NCBI GenBank assembly: GCA_951799445.1
Contig: OX637296.1
Coordinates: 11,284,001-11,348,000 of the forward strand
Reading direction: 5' to 3'
Source: Pseudisothecium myosuroides
Lineage: Eukaryota; Streptophyta; Bryopsida; Hypnales; Lembophyllaceae
Length of the DNA: 64,000 nt
Positions 11,236 through 21,411 of this stretch are shown here, one piece after another. The stretch's first letter is position 1. Each line of letters starts with the position of its first letter. The notes below the pieces were generated by a model, which saw nothing but the letters and a program-made list of their open reading frames with translations, had not been told where the DNA came from and made no database searches. Made by a program: the position numbers and the translations under genes.

Positions 11236-11505
11236 CACTATAAGAACCCCCCGTTTTAGGTGGCGAGCCCTAATTTTTTATGACAAATTTTAGGTGATGT
11301 CAATGTTGACAACCTAAAAATTTTATGTCAACAAAAATGTACAATGTAACATCAATGTTGACATAAAAACATTAGATTGACAATATTGATGTTACGTTGT
11401 ACATTTTTGTTGACATAAAATTTTTGGGTTGTCAACATTGACATCACCTAAAATCCGTCATAAAAAATTAGGGCTCGTCACCTAAAACGGGGGGTTCTTA
11501 TAGTG
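11236..11505. mobile_element. 270-bp CACTA-type miniature element (MITE) in a coding exon
   Basis: The element begins CACTATAAGAACC and ends in its reverse complement GGTTCTTATAGTG. It is an almost continuous palindrome over its whole length, with arms of about 125 bp. It is flanked by a 3-bp duplication AGA (11233-11235 and 11506-11508), the size typical of CACTA transposons. Removing the element and one AGA rejoins the methyltransferase exon in frame (KKKSASNAAATQESD). Insertion length plus duplication is 273 bp, a multiple of three, but the element brings a TAA at 11241-11243. It has no coding capacity and would have to be moved by a CACTA transposase elsewhere. Confidence 0.96.
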
Positions 11506-13457
11506 AGAAGTCTGCCTCCAATGCGGCGGCCACACAAGAATCTGATGCATTGGCCCATGTGAGTACAAGGAGGACTGCTGGACAGACTGCACATACATTG
11601 CCGGACGTGGATACTGACATGGAAGTGCTGGATGTGGTTCACCCCCCTCCTCCGCAGACTAGTCCAGGTGGTGCTCGGAATCCTCATCTACCTGCTCTTC
11701 ATGCGCTATCGAGCCCGCTTTCATTTGCTACACAGAAGTTGAAGAACATGGTCACTTCTCGCAAAGCAACTTCATCATCAGGATCTTTCCTTCACTCCCT
11801 AGTGTGTGTTCAAAATTCTAGCCTGTTCCAGATTATGGAGGCTCTTCCTGACGTGCACACCTGCCTCGAGACTGTCAACAAGTTTGTTCTCAAGGTTTGT
11901 CTTTTCAATCACCAGTTACCCTTATGCATTATCCGTCATTCACCTGTCTGAGTTATGGTTTGTTGCTGTTTTTATGCCTTGCCAGTCCATTGTTTAGAGT
12001 CATTGCCAATGTCGGCACTCGGGGTTTCTCCTTCAGTGTCCAAGTTGCGTTCTTGGGACAGTTGTTTAGTTCTTGAGGCAAATTGGATTCTCAATGCATT
12101 TGTGTTATGCCATTCTCACCTAATGGATTCCATCCTTTGTAATGTCCAGGTCAAGAAAGAAGACGGTGCCAAGGCTTTGAATAAGTCTTGTCCGCATAGT
12201 GGCTTTGATTTGATTCTTGGCGATCTTAAAGATGGCCTCTGGGTTCTGTCCATTTCAGTGAACCCTGGAGATGTCCCTACCTGGAATGAGTACTCTGAGC
12301 AGGGGACTGAAAGTGTTTTCGAGTTTGCAGAACATTTTCTTCACGGTGCGGGTGCGATTCTGTTGTTTGTCCCAGATGTTCCACGGATCCGGACTGATGT
12401 GCTGTCGTATGCAAACGGCTACAACTTCATTCTGCATCGAGAGTGGTAGGGAATTAATGACCTACGTTGTGCATCGTGTTACAACGCAACAAATAAGGTA
12501 AATATTGTTTCGAATTTTTTTTTGGAATCATTGGATTGGAGTCACTGGATTGTAATTTACATTCTACCTGTCCTAATTCAATTTCATCGCAATCTCCATT
12601 GACAAAGCAGAGGATTCCGGATTCAACTCTTCATTCACCATGCCATGGATGCTAGCAAATTCACGATAGCGGCCGATGAATCACTTGTAGAGTTCGGAAT
12701 GGGAGTTGCTCAATCCGATGTGTTATTCAATTTCACTTCCGCGGCCTCTCAATCCATGAATGGATCTGTTCCTTGGAGAGGCGCCCGTGAGAAGGATCCA
12801 GTTTTCCTTCAAATGCTGATCGAGGCTTTTACCAAGCCGGGGTCCATCATCCTTGATGCATTTGCTTCTCTTGGTGAGCACTGCTTTCTCTTGTGATGAA
12901 TTTTTCTATCATTTTTTTTTGTCATGTCCTAAACTAAATTTCTTCATCTACTTCCAGGTAATTCTATTCGAGCTTGCAAAGGTATTGGACGACACATTGC
13001 GGCCCTCAAAGACAACGTCGTGATCTTCAGGGCTAAGTTGCAGCAGTTCCACCAGGTTGAAGCTCCAGCTCGAATTCAACTTCCCGCTTCTGACAATCCA
13101 CCAGAGATTTCACTGGACGTCCCTATTCGGCAGATCACTAAGAAGAACAGATTTAGTAAGTAAGTCTCGTGATTGATCCTAATATCTTTCAGTCTTCTGT
13201 TCATGGCCTACAATTTACTAATACAAACTCATTTGGCCAGAGTGATCACTCTCCTCCGATCTCCGCCCAAAGACTACTTTATGGCGCCGTGGGATGCAGG
13301 CGTCGCTATGTTGCAGGCGGCAGAATCTTCTACACCCTCCACGCGTAGTGTTAGAAGTTTTCGCAGACGTGTTTGTCGTTTTATTGATGACGAGGCAGAC
13401 GTTGATATGGAACCAAGACCAGCATCTTCTGGCAGTTCTTTGACTTTTACATTTTGA

Positions 13458-14224
13458 TAATTTAAATATCACTCGGATTTATTGTTTGAGTTCTTTTCAC
13501 CCAAATACATGTTGTGTTTCTATTTGTAATGTTCACCATCTATTTATGCTGATGTAATGGTTCATCTTAGCATCCATTCAAAGTGCAATTGAATTCCGCC
13601 GATCACCTGAATTATATCAATTCATCAAAGTCTTTCTTGCTTGGGATACGGTTTTGGTTTAGGTCTTATGGTACAATCCGCAACAGGTCAGTATTTCGCT
13701 GAAAACACAGAGGAATGCATCGCATGCACATCAATTCAAAAGTAACAAAATGGTCCATGCACAAATATGCACACCGTGAGCATAACAGAAGTCTCATATT
13801 CATAGTGCTGCATCTTCTGTGCTCCACACATATTTATGGCAAATTAAACGAGGCTGTCATGCACACCTTCTCAACGTATATACACTGTCTTCAAATAGCC
13901 GATAAGACATGGTGCTCTTCCTACTAGATTTGTACATAACACTTTGCGCAAACTAGATCGATGCCTAAGAAGCGTTAGGGAACTACATCGATCCATCAGG
14001 AAACTAGATCGATCCATCGGGAATTCTTCAATTCGTTTTTGTCTGCATTCAAGAGGCAGCCAACAATGTTTTCAATGGAGAATTTTTTATGCAGTTTCTT
14101 ACGACAAAGTGATAAGTATTACTCTTTTTTGCCTTTACGCCTACACTTGGTGATCACACACACCACAGCAGTTGTAGCGTTGGAATTTAATATTTCTCTT
14201 CTACGTCGTCCTAAAATTTTGCAG
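13458..14224. other. 3' flank of the methyltransferase pseudogene
   Basis: No convincing gene. Between about 13949 and 14020 there are three imperfect copies of a 25-30-bp unit containing AACTAGATCGAT(CC). The remainder is unremarkable AT-rich sequence. Confidence 0.4.
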
Positions 14225-14225
14225 G

Positions 14226-14440
14226 CACTGTGACATCAGCATTTGGACAGATGCAGCCGAAATATTCTCGGACCGAGAGCCAAAACATAATGTCCGTTTT
14301 GCCTGGATGTTTGCTGTTATCAGAATTGGGCAACCAAAAATTTCAACAGTTCTTGGCATCTCCCATTTTTCAAAAACTCTCGATGTCGTATTGCAGGGAG
14401 GGCTTTCCTGTTTCCAATAAAGAACTCTTCCAGCTATCTC
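14226..14440 (+). pseudogene. Coding-like fragment of unknown origin
   Basis: After a good acceptor (TTTTGCAG) one frame is open for about 65 codons and reads like protein (DISIWTDAAEIFSDREP, then RFAWMFAVIRIGQPKIS and SKTLDVVLQGG) before a TAA. No partner exon or family was recognised, and another frame is open over the same stretch. It may be the relic of a transposon gene or simply chance. Confidence 0.2.
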
Positions 14441-14780
14441 CAGAAAAAACGATGAATGAAAACCCGTCATTGTCCAGAAGATTCACCGCTATTTTTCTGT
14501 GCGTCGTCCAAAAAGTAGACGTCGACCCGCTTACTGGTTAACGCACTCACAATATAATTTTTATGAATGGATGCTCTCAGAGGACATTTCATTCTTGTTG
14601 ACGATTATCCCTAAATCCTCAATAATTTTCAATTTTTTTTTTTTTTCTAGACACACTCATGTTTGTAGTTTTTTAAAGAATATGAAATGGTTCTATTTGG
14701 ATTAATGGTGTGATAATATTCTAAGAAACCTTAGTTTATTTTTATGCTCTTTTCAGGTGGCGTCACAATGTCAACGGCTA

Positions 14781-14862
14781 CAGGGTAAGAACGGCCATTC
14801 GATAACAACGGCCATAGGATAACAATAGCCATTGAGTATCCACGGCCATAAGATACCTGCTC
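14781..14862. repeat. Short tandem repeat, about 17-bp unit, four to five copies
   Basis: Imperfect copies of AACAACGGCCATAGGAT follow one another, with the core CGGCCAT or TAGCCAT at each step. No coding sense. Confidence 0.7.
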
Positions 14863-15439
14863 TATTTATTCAATGAATTATTTTTGTTTACCATTTAACC
14901 ACCCCGTGCTGCCTATTACCATGGTCAATCCTTTCTCACATTCAACCACACTCATGGCTATAGGGCCTTACTATTGTAGATCGGTTTCTATTTTTAACTT
15001 TTGTTTTGCTTACATATTATCTCCTACTTTTACTTTTGTAGAAAATGCCCACTTTGGGGGTCCCAAGGCTCGCAAAAGTACGCTCACCGCTCTATGCTCT
15101 ACGCTCCCCGCTCGCAAAATAGCATCGTCCATTCCACACAAGTCTCTTTTTTCCACACAAGTCTCTCTCTTAGTATTGTCTCCCGTCAATTTATTCTCTT
15201 AGTTTGTACTCCCTCTCTTTTAGCAAGCTTCCATTTCTAAGTTTATTTTATTTTCTCCAACAAATATAGTTCCATTTGGAGCAATCCTTTCAAAGATCTT
15301 TAATTTCAGTTATTTAGCCCTTTTGCATAAATTTTAGCTCATTTAGTACCTTGCTAAAAAATCTAGTCCTAGCATGCCCAACCAAACCACTTGACTTCTG
15401 ACTAAGCCCTAGCCATCCCATTATTCCCTATTTGCTACA
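14863..15439. other. Gene-free stretch
   Basis: No supported gene. A pyrimidine-rich patch near 15100-15190 contains CACACAAGTCTCTCTT-like direct repeats. Confidence 0.35.
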
Positions 15440-16756
15440 AGAAACACATGTCATTAGAGAAATATCAAGCCTCTAGAGGGCTGCTTCAAAGCCCTCAAAG
15501 GACCCTAAAGATTACATTTTAGTTTGCACAAACGTTCATTTTTTTCAGGCTATTGCTGCTCACTTTATGTTGGAATGTCAAATGATTGTCAATGTATGGG
15601 GTGGTTCATAATCCGAGTAATGCAGGTGTATTCTAATTACAATACACCTTAACCATGAATATTAAACACCTTGTACTCTGATGCACCTTGCACTCTAACC
15701 AAGTTATTGAAAAAAAAGAAAATGTCCAAAATAGTCCTATTACCATCTATCATCAAGAATTTTTTTTGATGGCGATGTGAAAGTCTTACTTCATTGACTT
15801 TTGTTGAGAATGAAGGATGGAGAGTTTTTTTTATAATGAAATCAATTGCCCATCATGAATCCTCAAAAGTATGGGGTAATTTGAAGATGAGAGCTTGACC
15901 GCTCATTGTCAAAACCGATAGGAATTGCGCTCAAAGTAGAATTCTAGATCTCATTTTAGCATAGTAGAATAATTTTTTCCAAAAAACTTTGAACTAAAAA
16001 GCTAGGTAATCAAGCAAAATTTTATCTCCAAAAATCCATTTGAGGTTTAGAGCCTCTAATAAAAAGTTATAGACAAAATTCAAAGAGGCTATTTGAAAAT
16101 GTCAAATAAAATGTCCCTTCCAATCCCTCTTTGAAATTTTTCCATAACTTTTAGTTTGAGCCTTAAAATCTTAAATGGATTTTTTCAAATGAAAGTTAGC
16201 TGGATTTGCCACATTAATTTAGTTCAAAGTTTTTTGAAAAAAAATATTCTACTGAGCCTAAATGAGGTTTGAAATTTTATTTTAAACACAAATCCTATAT
16301 TTTAACTTAACTATGAGCGGTTGAGCTCCTACTTATCCTAATTTATAAATTCCACATGGATTGTTTTATTGACTACTATTCCATTTGTATAAAGAGCTTT
16401 TCTTGTCAACTTCAGGTATGCCAAATTATGTGGCTTTTGAAGCTAGTTGCCGAAAACATTAGAGGACTCTAATGATTTTGGCAACTAGCTTCAAAAGTCA
16501 CCTAATTTGGCTTAATTTGACTTAATTTCTTTAATTTTCTAATTAAATACTTTGTACTTTGATGTACTTGATTACTAAACCTACTTTTGATGCACTCTAA
16601 TTATTATGTCTTGACAACCTTAATAAAAGTTAGACAAGGTGAATTTCCAATTAGTAAGATTCTATAGGGCCAATGGTGACAAGAAAATCTTTAAGGATGT
16701 CATTGCAAAGCGGCCCTCTAGAGGCCTGATTTTTTTCTAATGTCTAAATGACGGAT
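15440..16756. mobile_element. Imperfect inverted-repeat (foldback-like) element, about 1.3 kb
   Basis: The left end (about 15446-15515, with GCCTCTAGAGGGC) is repeated inverted at the right end (about 16685-16750, with GGCCCTCTAGAGGCC), with several mismatches over roughly 70 bp. Inside, 16422-16520 forms a strong hairpin with about 45-bp arms (GTGGCTTTTGAAGCTAGTTG against its inverted partner) and a loop of a few bases. The interior has no coding capacity. About 16060-16290 is related to sequence inside the CACTA element at 27190-27400. Exact ends and target duplication could not be fixed. Confidence 0.5.
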
Positions 16757-16822
16757 TTTAGGTGACATCCATTGTAACAACCTAAATTTTTATGTCAACA
16801 AAAATTTCCAATTTAACACATT
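16747..16822. repeat. Half copy of the 270-bp CACTA miniature element
   Basis: TTTTAGGTGACATC...ACAACCTAAA...TATGTCAACAAAAAT matches, in order and spacing, the inner arm of the element at 11236-11505 (its bases from about 11280). Only one arm is recognisable, so this is a truncated or decayed relative. Confidence 0.65.
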
Positions 16823-19800
16823 TTACAATCTATTACTATCTATCAAAATTTTGCCTTTTTTTATTAATTCAACTACAAAGAGAATCTTGGAATAGGAAGT
16901 TCAATTGATTCTTTTGTTAAGTGGATCTTTTTAATGTCCATCAAACTATTTGGATGTAGTGTTTGGTTTTGAAAATTTAATATTATAAAAGAACACTATT
17001 ATAGCATCAAATAGTAGCATAAATTTTTTTTTAAATTTGCATCTAATAAATTATATTTGTTTTTTTGCCCACCCTTTTTTTGTAATCTTTTTTGAGATTT
17101 GAGATCCTAAAAAGAAAGTAATTTGGATTTGAATTAAGAAATAAATATTGATATGTTTTTGTAAAATTTGAATGTATTTTGAACCAAAGTTCTTCAATAT
17201 TTATATTACATTATTTTATATAATTACACCAAATTGAGATTTTAACTTTATTGATGTTAATTTCTAAAGTTTGTTGGTTCAATTTTTTTTTAAATACTCT
17301 CAAAATTGCACAAAAACAACACCTTGGACAAAAAGAATTGTAAGTAAATTTTTTTGCATTTTGAAGAACTTATAACTATAGGATCTCATTCTTGATTTGT
17401 GCTACAATGACATATAAAAAAATTTAGGGCTTTAAGGCAATACATGAATGACTACATGTTAAAGCATTGATTTTTTTATACAAATATATAGAATTGTATA
17501 TATAGCTATAAACAACAAAAATAAAAGTGCAGTTTGTAGGATTAAGGTATATTAAGAAGAAGGAATCAAATCTTTTTTCAAGGTTCACTTGGCATAATGA
17601 TGAGTTTGTTTGTTCAAAACTTCACACTAAAGCTCACATGATAATGGAAGAGTGTGGTATTTTGAATTTAGTGCACATCCAATGGTGCACTTTGCTACAA
17701 ATTGTGGATTGAAATGCATACAATTGGAATGTTTTAGGGATATCCAATGACCTCTTTTTATTTATAGTCATACATAGATTAATTCTTTGATCTAATGAAG
17801 CAAATCTAGATGTGAAATTAGACATTCTAAACTTTCCAATGATACACAGCAATGTACATATACAATTTTTTCATAAATTTTTTTTAAATTCAAAGTCATA
17901 AAATGAAATTTTTATATATTAGAAGCAACCCAAAATGTCTTTTTATGAAAAAAAAATTTCATGATTTTTTTGAAAGAATACTTGCCTCCTCAAGAAAAAA
18001 ATCCACCTTGGTTGTTTTATAATTTTTTTGAAACTCACACAATATTTTATAAATTTTCAAAGTTGAAAGCATAGAGTGCCTACTTAAGCCACTAGACTCC
18101 CTTTAAAACACTACCCTTAAAGCAAAAGATGCTTCAACTCCTATTGCTTGCTTCAAAAATTCTTCAACTTCCATTGGTTGTTTTAAAGAACATATATATA
18201 GTAGTTTGGTGAGAAACAATGGCTCTCTTGCCACCTTTCTTGGCTCCTTCCAAGAGACTTACTAGGTGACACAAAACAAAAAGACGCTTATTTGAGAGTC
18301 CCTACCTTAAAGCATAGGTTTGCATAGGGCAAGCTCATACACATCTCTAGTACTAAGTGATATACTTTTTACCAAATCAACATGTCAATCCTAATAGCTA
18401 AACATCAACTATGACTTTAAAAAATAAAACATACATAATATATTAATAAGCAATAAAAAAATATTGTGAGATACATTGTGATATATTGGTGTATATTGTA
18501 GTATACAACTTTTAATCCCTAAAGGACCATTGATAACCATTTCTCTGTCAAAAACCACCCACAACTACCATATTGATTGCAAAGAGGAAAAATTGTGAAA
18601 ATTGATTTTATTTTTGTATATCTAACTACAAAAAACTGCATTAGAATAGTGCAAGAATGTGTGGAAGAATTTTCTAAAACTTTGGCCGCATATATATTAC
18701 AAGATATTTGCAATTAAAGTGAAAAAACTAGGATTTTTTGTGCCTCTTGGGCCTAGATTATTTGACTTGGAACCTTCTTAATTTAATTCTTTTGCACTAG
18801 GAAATTTGAATATAAATTTTTTTAGCATGAAAAATTGAATTGAGTTTAGCAAAAAAACTTAAAATAAAAAACAACTAATTTTCGTCTTTCAAAAAACTGT
18901 TAAGTAGACTATGAAGGTACAAGATGAAAAAAAAAAATAACCCTAAAGGACCAAGCTACGTTTTTTTAGCAACATTACCAACATAGCAATTTTTGGCAGC
19001 TCACTATGAATGAAAATGGTGTTTTTTTTCTTTGAAATTTTCACAAAACATGCCAACATGGGGATGAGGTTTTCCTTTAAGGCCCAACAATTTTCATAGC
19101 TTTTAACTACACTATTAAAAAGTTATTGCATGATATATAATTTGTTTATCAACTCGGGCAATTCGGGCAGAATAGAAAAAATCACTTTTTTCATAAACAA
19201 GAATTTGAAATTGGTTTTCTAGATTTATATCTACGTGGAAAGCTTTGAATCATCCATTTTGATTAACGAGATGAAAGTTATGAGAAGTTTAGTTTGCTGG
19301 TAGTTATAGATTCTTTACTCTAAAATAAACTTTGAAGTCCTTTATTTTATTCAATTTTTAATATTTTTGAAAATTTGAGACCATAGAGCCCTACCTAAAA
19401 TCCATTTTGTCTCCCATAGGGACTGTGAAGCTCCTAATTGGACTTTGTTTTTTTCATTTTTTGTATTCAATTTTTTGCTTTGTTCCTAATAGGTAGTTCA
19501 AGGCATCAAATCAATGTTTTAATTAGTGAATTAACATGTGCAAGTATTGGTTTGATGGCTAGTTTTTGGTAGTCAATAGCCAAGTAGGTATGAGGTGATT
19601 GAGTGCCAAGTGGAATTTTAGTTGGCTATATTGGAAGCTAATTGGTTTGTGGTTGTGGTTCCAATTTGGTAATTTGCCTTCGCAGTTTGGTTGTGCAACC
19701 GCCGGCTTGAATCCTATTAGCGGTTGGTAAGGATTCATTTTAATGCACCCACTGCAAGAGAGTTGAGTGAGAGTTCCGACCCAAATTGGCTTTGTCTTTT

Positions 19801-20900
19801 CTTTGTTTTTTGTGATTTGTGATGTGTGCTAAGTGAGTGTGATAGAATTTGTGGTTCCAAGTTGGTTGTTGAAAAACTATGAAATTGTTAACGGTGATGT
19901 GATCACCATGTTGAGCAATATGATATAAATTTTAGGCTTAATTGGTTTCTAGTGCATAGTGGTGAATACGTGTGTTCAAATGAGTGATTGTGTGTTTTAG
20001 GGTTGTGTTATTTGTTTTAGATATTGTCCCTATTAGCATAGATTTCTTACTTGACCATCTCCCTTGGAATGAACTTATTATACTAAAAGGATAATTTCTA
20101 ATTAGGTCATTATTCTCCTTCAATAGGGATTTAGGTCTTGTAGGGGTTAATGTAACAATTCTTGTACCATTTGATACAATGCAAGATTTCTAGCGTCCAT
20201 CTAATTTGCAGAAAGTTCTAGATGTGGATATATTCCATTATATTCAAAATTGCATGTTTAAAGTGGCTACTTTTGGCCCCTTTGGAATTTTATTTTATTT
20301 TATTTTATTTTATTTTCTTGGAACACATGGATAAATTCCATTGATAAAGGAAAAAGTATAGAGAACCAAAGGATCACGTCCTCGGCGAAGATTTTTACAT
20401 TTTCTAAAACATTTTCAAAAACACCTTTTTTTATAACACCCAACCGGGGTGAGAGAGCAAATCCAAAGGCAAACCCTCAAGGGGTTCATTCCTTCATATG
20501 TTTAGATATCACGTGCAATAATGGGTCTTTAATTGGGGGTATTTATGTGTTTTAGAGTATTTTTTCTTCCCTATTTTTAGATAAAAAGCTACTGGCATAT
20601 ATTTTTCTCAAGGGATTTACTCCCGAAAATTTAGAAAACTATGTGAGATAAAAAATAGGGTCAATTTAATTCGTTGAACAAAAAATTTATACTTTTCTTA
20701 GATCTACCATAGCATTGGTAATAAGTGATGTAGGCAATTATAAAAAAAATAGGGTATTGATAAATTTCCCATTTTAGAATGTAGTAGAAAAAAATAGGAT
20801 GCTGAACTTTGGATTCCCCTAAACTTGTGTAGTAGGATTAGTTCTTTAATTACAGTCTGACAAGGTGTGATTCATATTTTTGGATTTTTCCATTGCTAGA
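16823..20900. other. AT-rich gene desert with dispersed repeat copies
   Basis: No gene was found. About 18510-18955 and 18955-19390 are two segments of a dispersed AT-rich repeat also found near 40030-40440, 41335-41520, 51945-52360, 60995-61460 and 61490-62455. Members are bordered by phrases such as CCCTAAAGGACCA or TTTAGGGGTTAA. A (TTTTA)n microsatellite lies at 20285-20318. About 20505-20800 is one copy of another dispersed sequence (GGATTTACTCCCGAAAATTT) with inverted relatives near 30185-30470 and 32950-33160. Confidence 0.6.
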
Positions 20901-21411
20901 GGGAAATTCAATTTCGATTTAGGCGGGTGACCGGATATGCCCTGTCGCCCCAATGGCATTAGGGTTTCCTTCCGTCATCTGGAGTTCAGCGTCCTTTTGC
21001 TTCATGGGTTGGATGCGCGTAGATTGCTTGTGGATTTTCTGGGAAATCGACTGCTGCTGTTGAAGATAGGATTGCAGTTTTACGAAGAGCTTCAAGGAAC
21101 ACCTGCGGACTGATTTGAACTGAAGTTTCGAGTTTGAAGACAACGTCTCCGAGCGCTCCGGTTTAGGGTGAGAAATCTAGAAATCTCCTGTCGCTGTTGT
21201 GTTTGCTATGGATTTGTTTTGCATCCTGTTCTTTGCAAAGTGGATCTGCTGTTGGAATTTAGGATTTCAGGACCACGGGACAAGTTTCAAATCTTGCATA
21301 GCGATCAACAGTATTTAGAGTTCCAAATGTCTATAATTTCTACGAGGTTGAAGCGCGGGTTTAGGGTGTTGCAGGGTTCGGCGTACTCGGATTGCATTCT
21401 TCTGCAGCACG

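Larger units (their letters stand above)
6703..13457 (+). pseudogene. Decayed ParB-like / DNA amino-methyltransferase gene, about 11 exons
   Basis: Exons with canonical GT-AG joins and matching phase: 6703-7027 (tentative first exon), 8538-8642, 8932-9009, 9101-9713, 9803-10001, 10184-10597, 10695-11894, 12150-about 12497, about 12611-12873, 12958-13159, 13241-13457. Repaired length would be about 1,230 aa. The N-terminus is basic (PKRQKRR, NPKRLKRSR) then acidic and disordered. Exon 9101-9713 holds VWDGNHRLAAW, the DGxHR signature of ParB/sulfiredoxin-like folds. Exon 12150 holds GFDLILGDLKDGLW, which aligns with motif IV (DLIxxDPPY) of N4/N6-type DNA methyltransferases but lacks PPY. Exons 12611-13159 hold KPGSIILDAFASLG then NSIRACKGIGRH, the SAM-binding motif I. 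Motif IV before motif I is the beta-class order. The copy is dead: in-frame TGA at 6919 and 9436, TAG at 9631 and 12447, plus a 270-bp transposon in exon 10695-11894. The 12497/12611 join does not keep phase unless an earlier donor near 12468 is used. Confidence 0.78.

Noticed and set aside
16422..16520. The hairpin as a microRNA precursor
   Set aside because: The arms extend through a foldback element and are too evenly paired; a transposon origin is more likely without small-RNA data.
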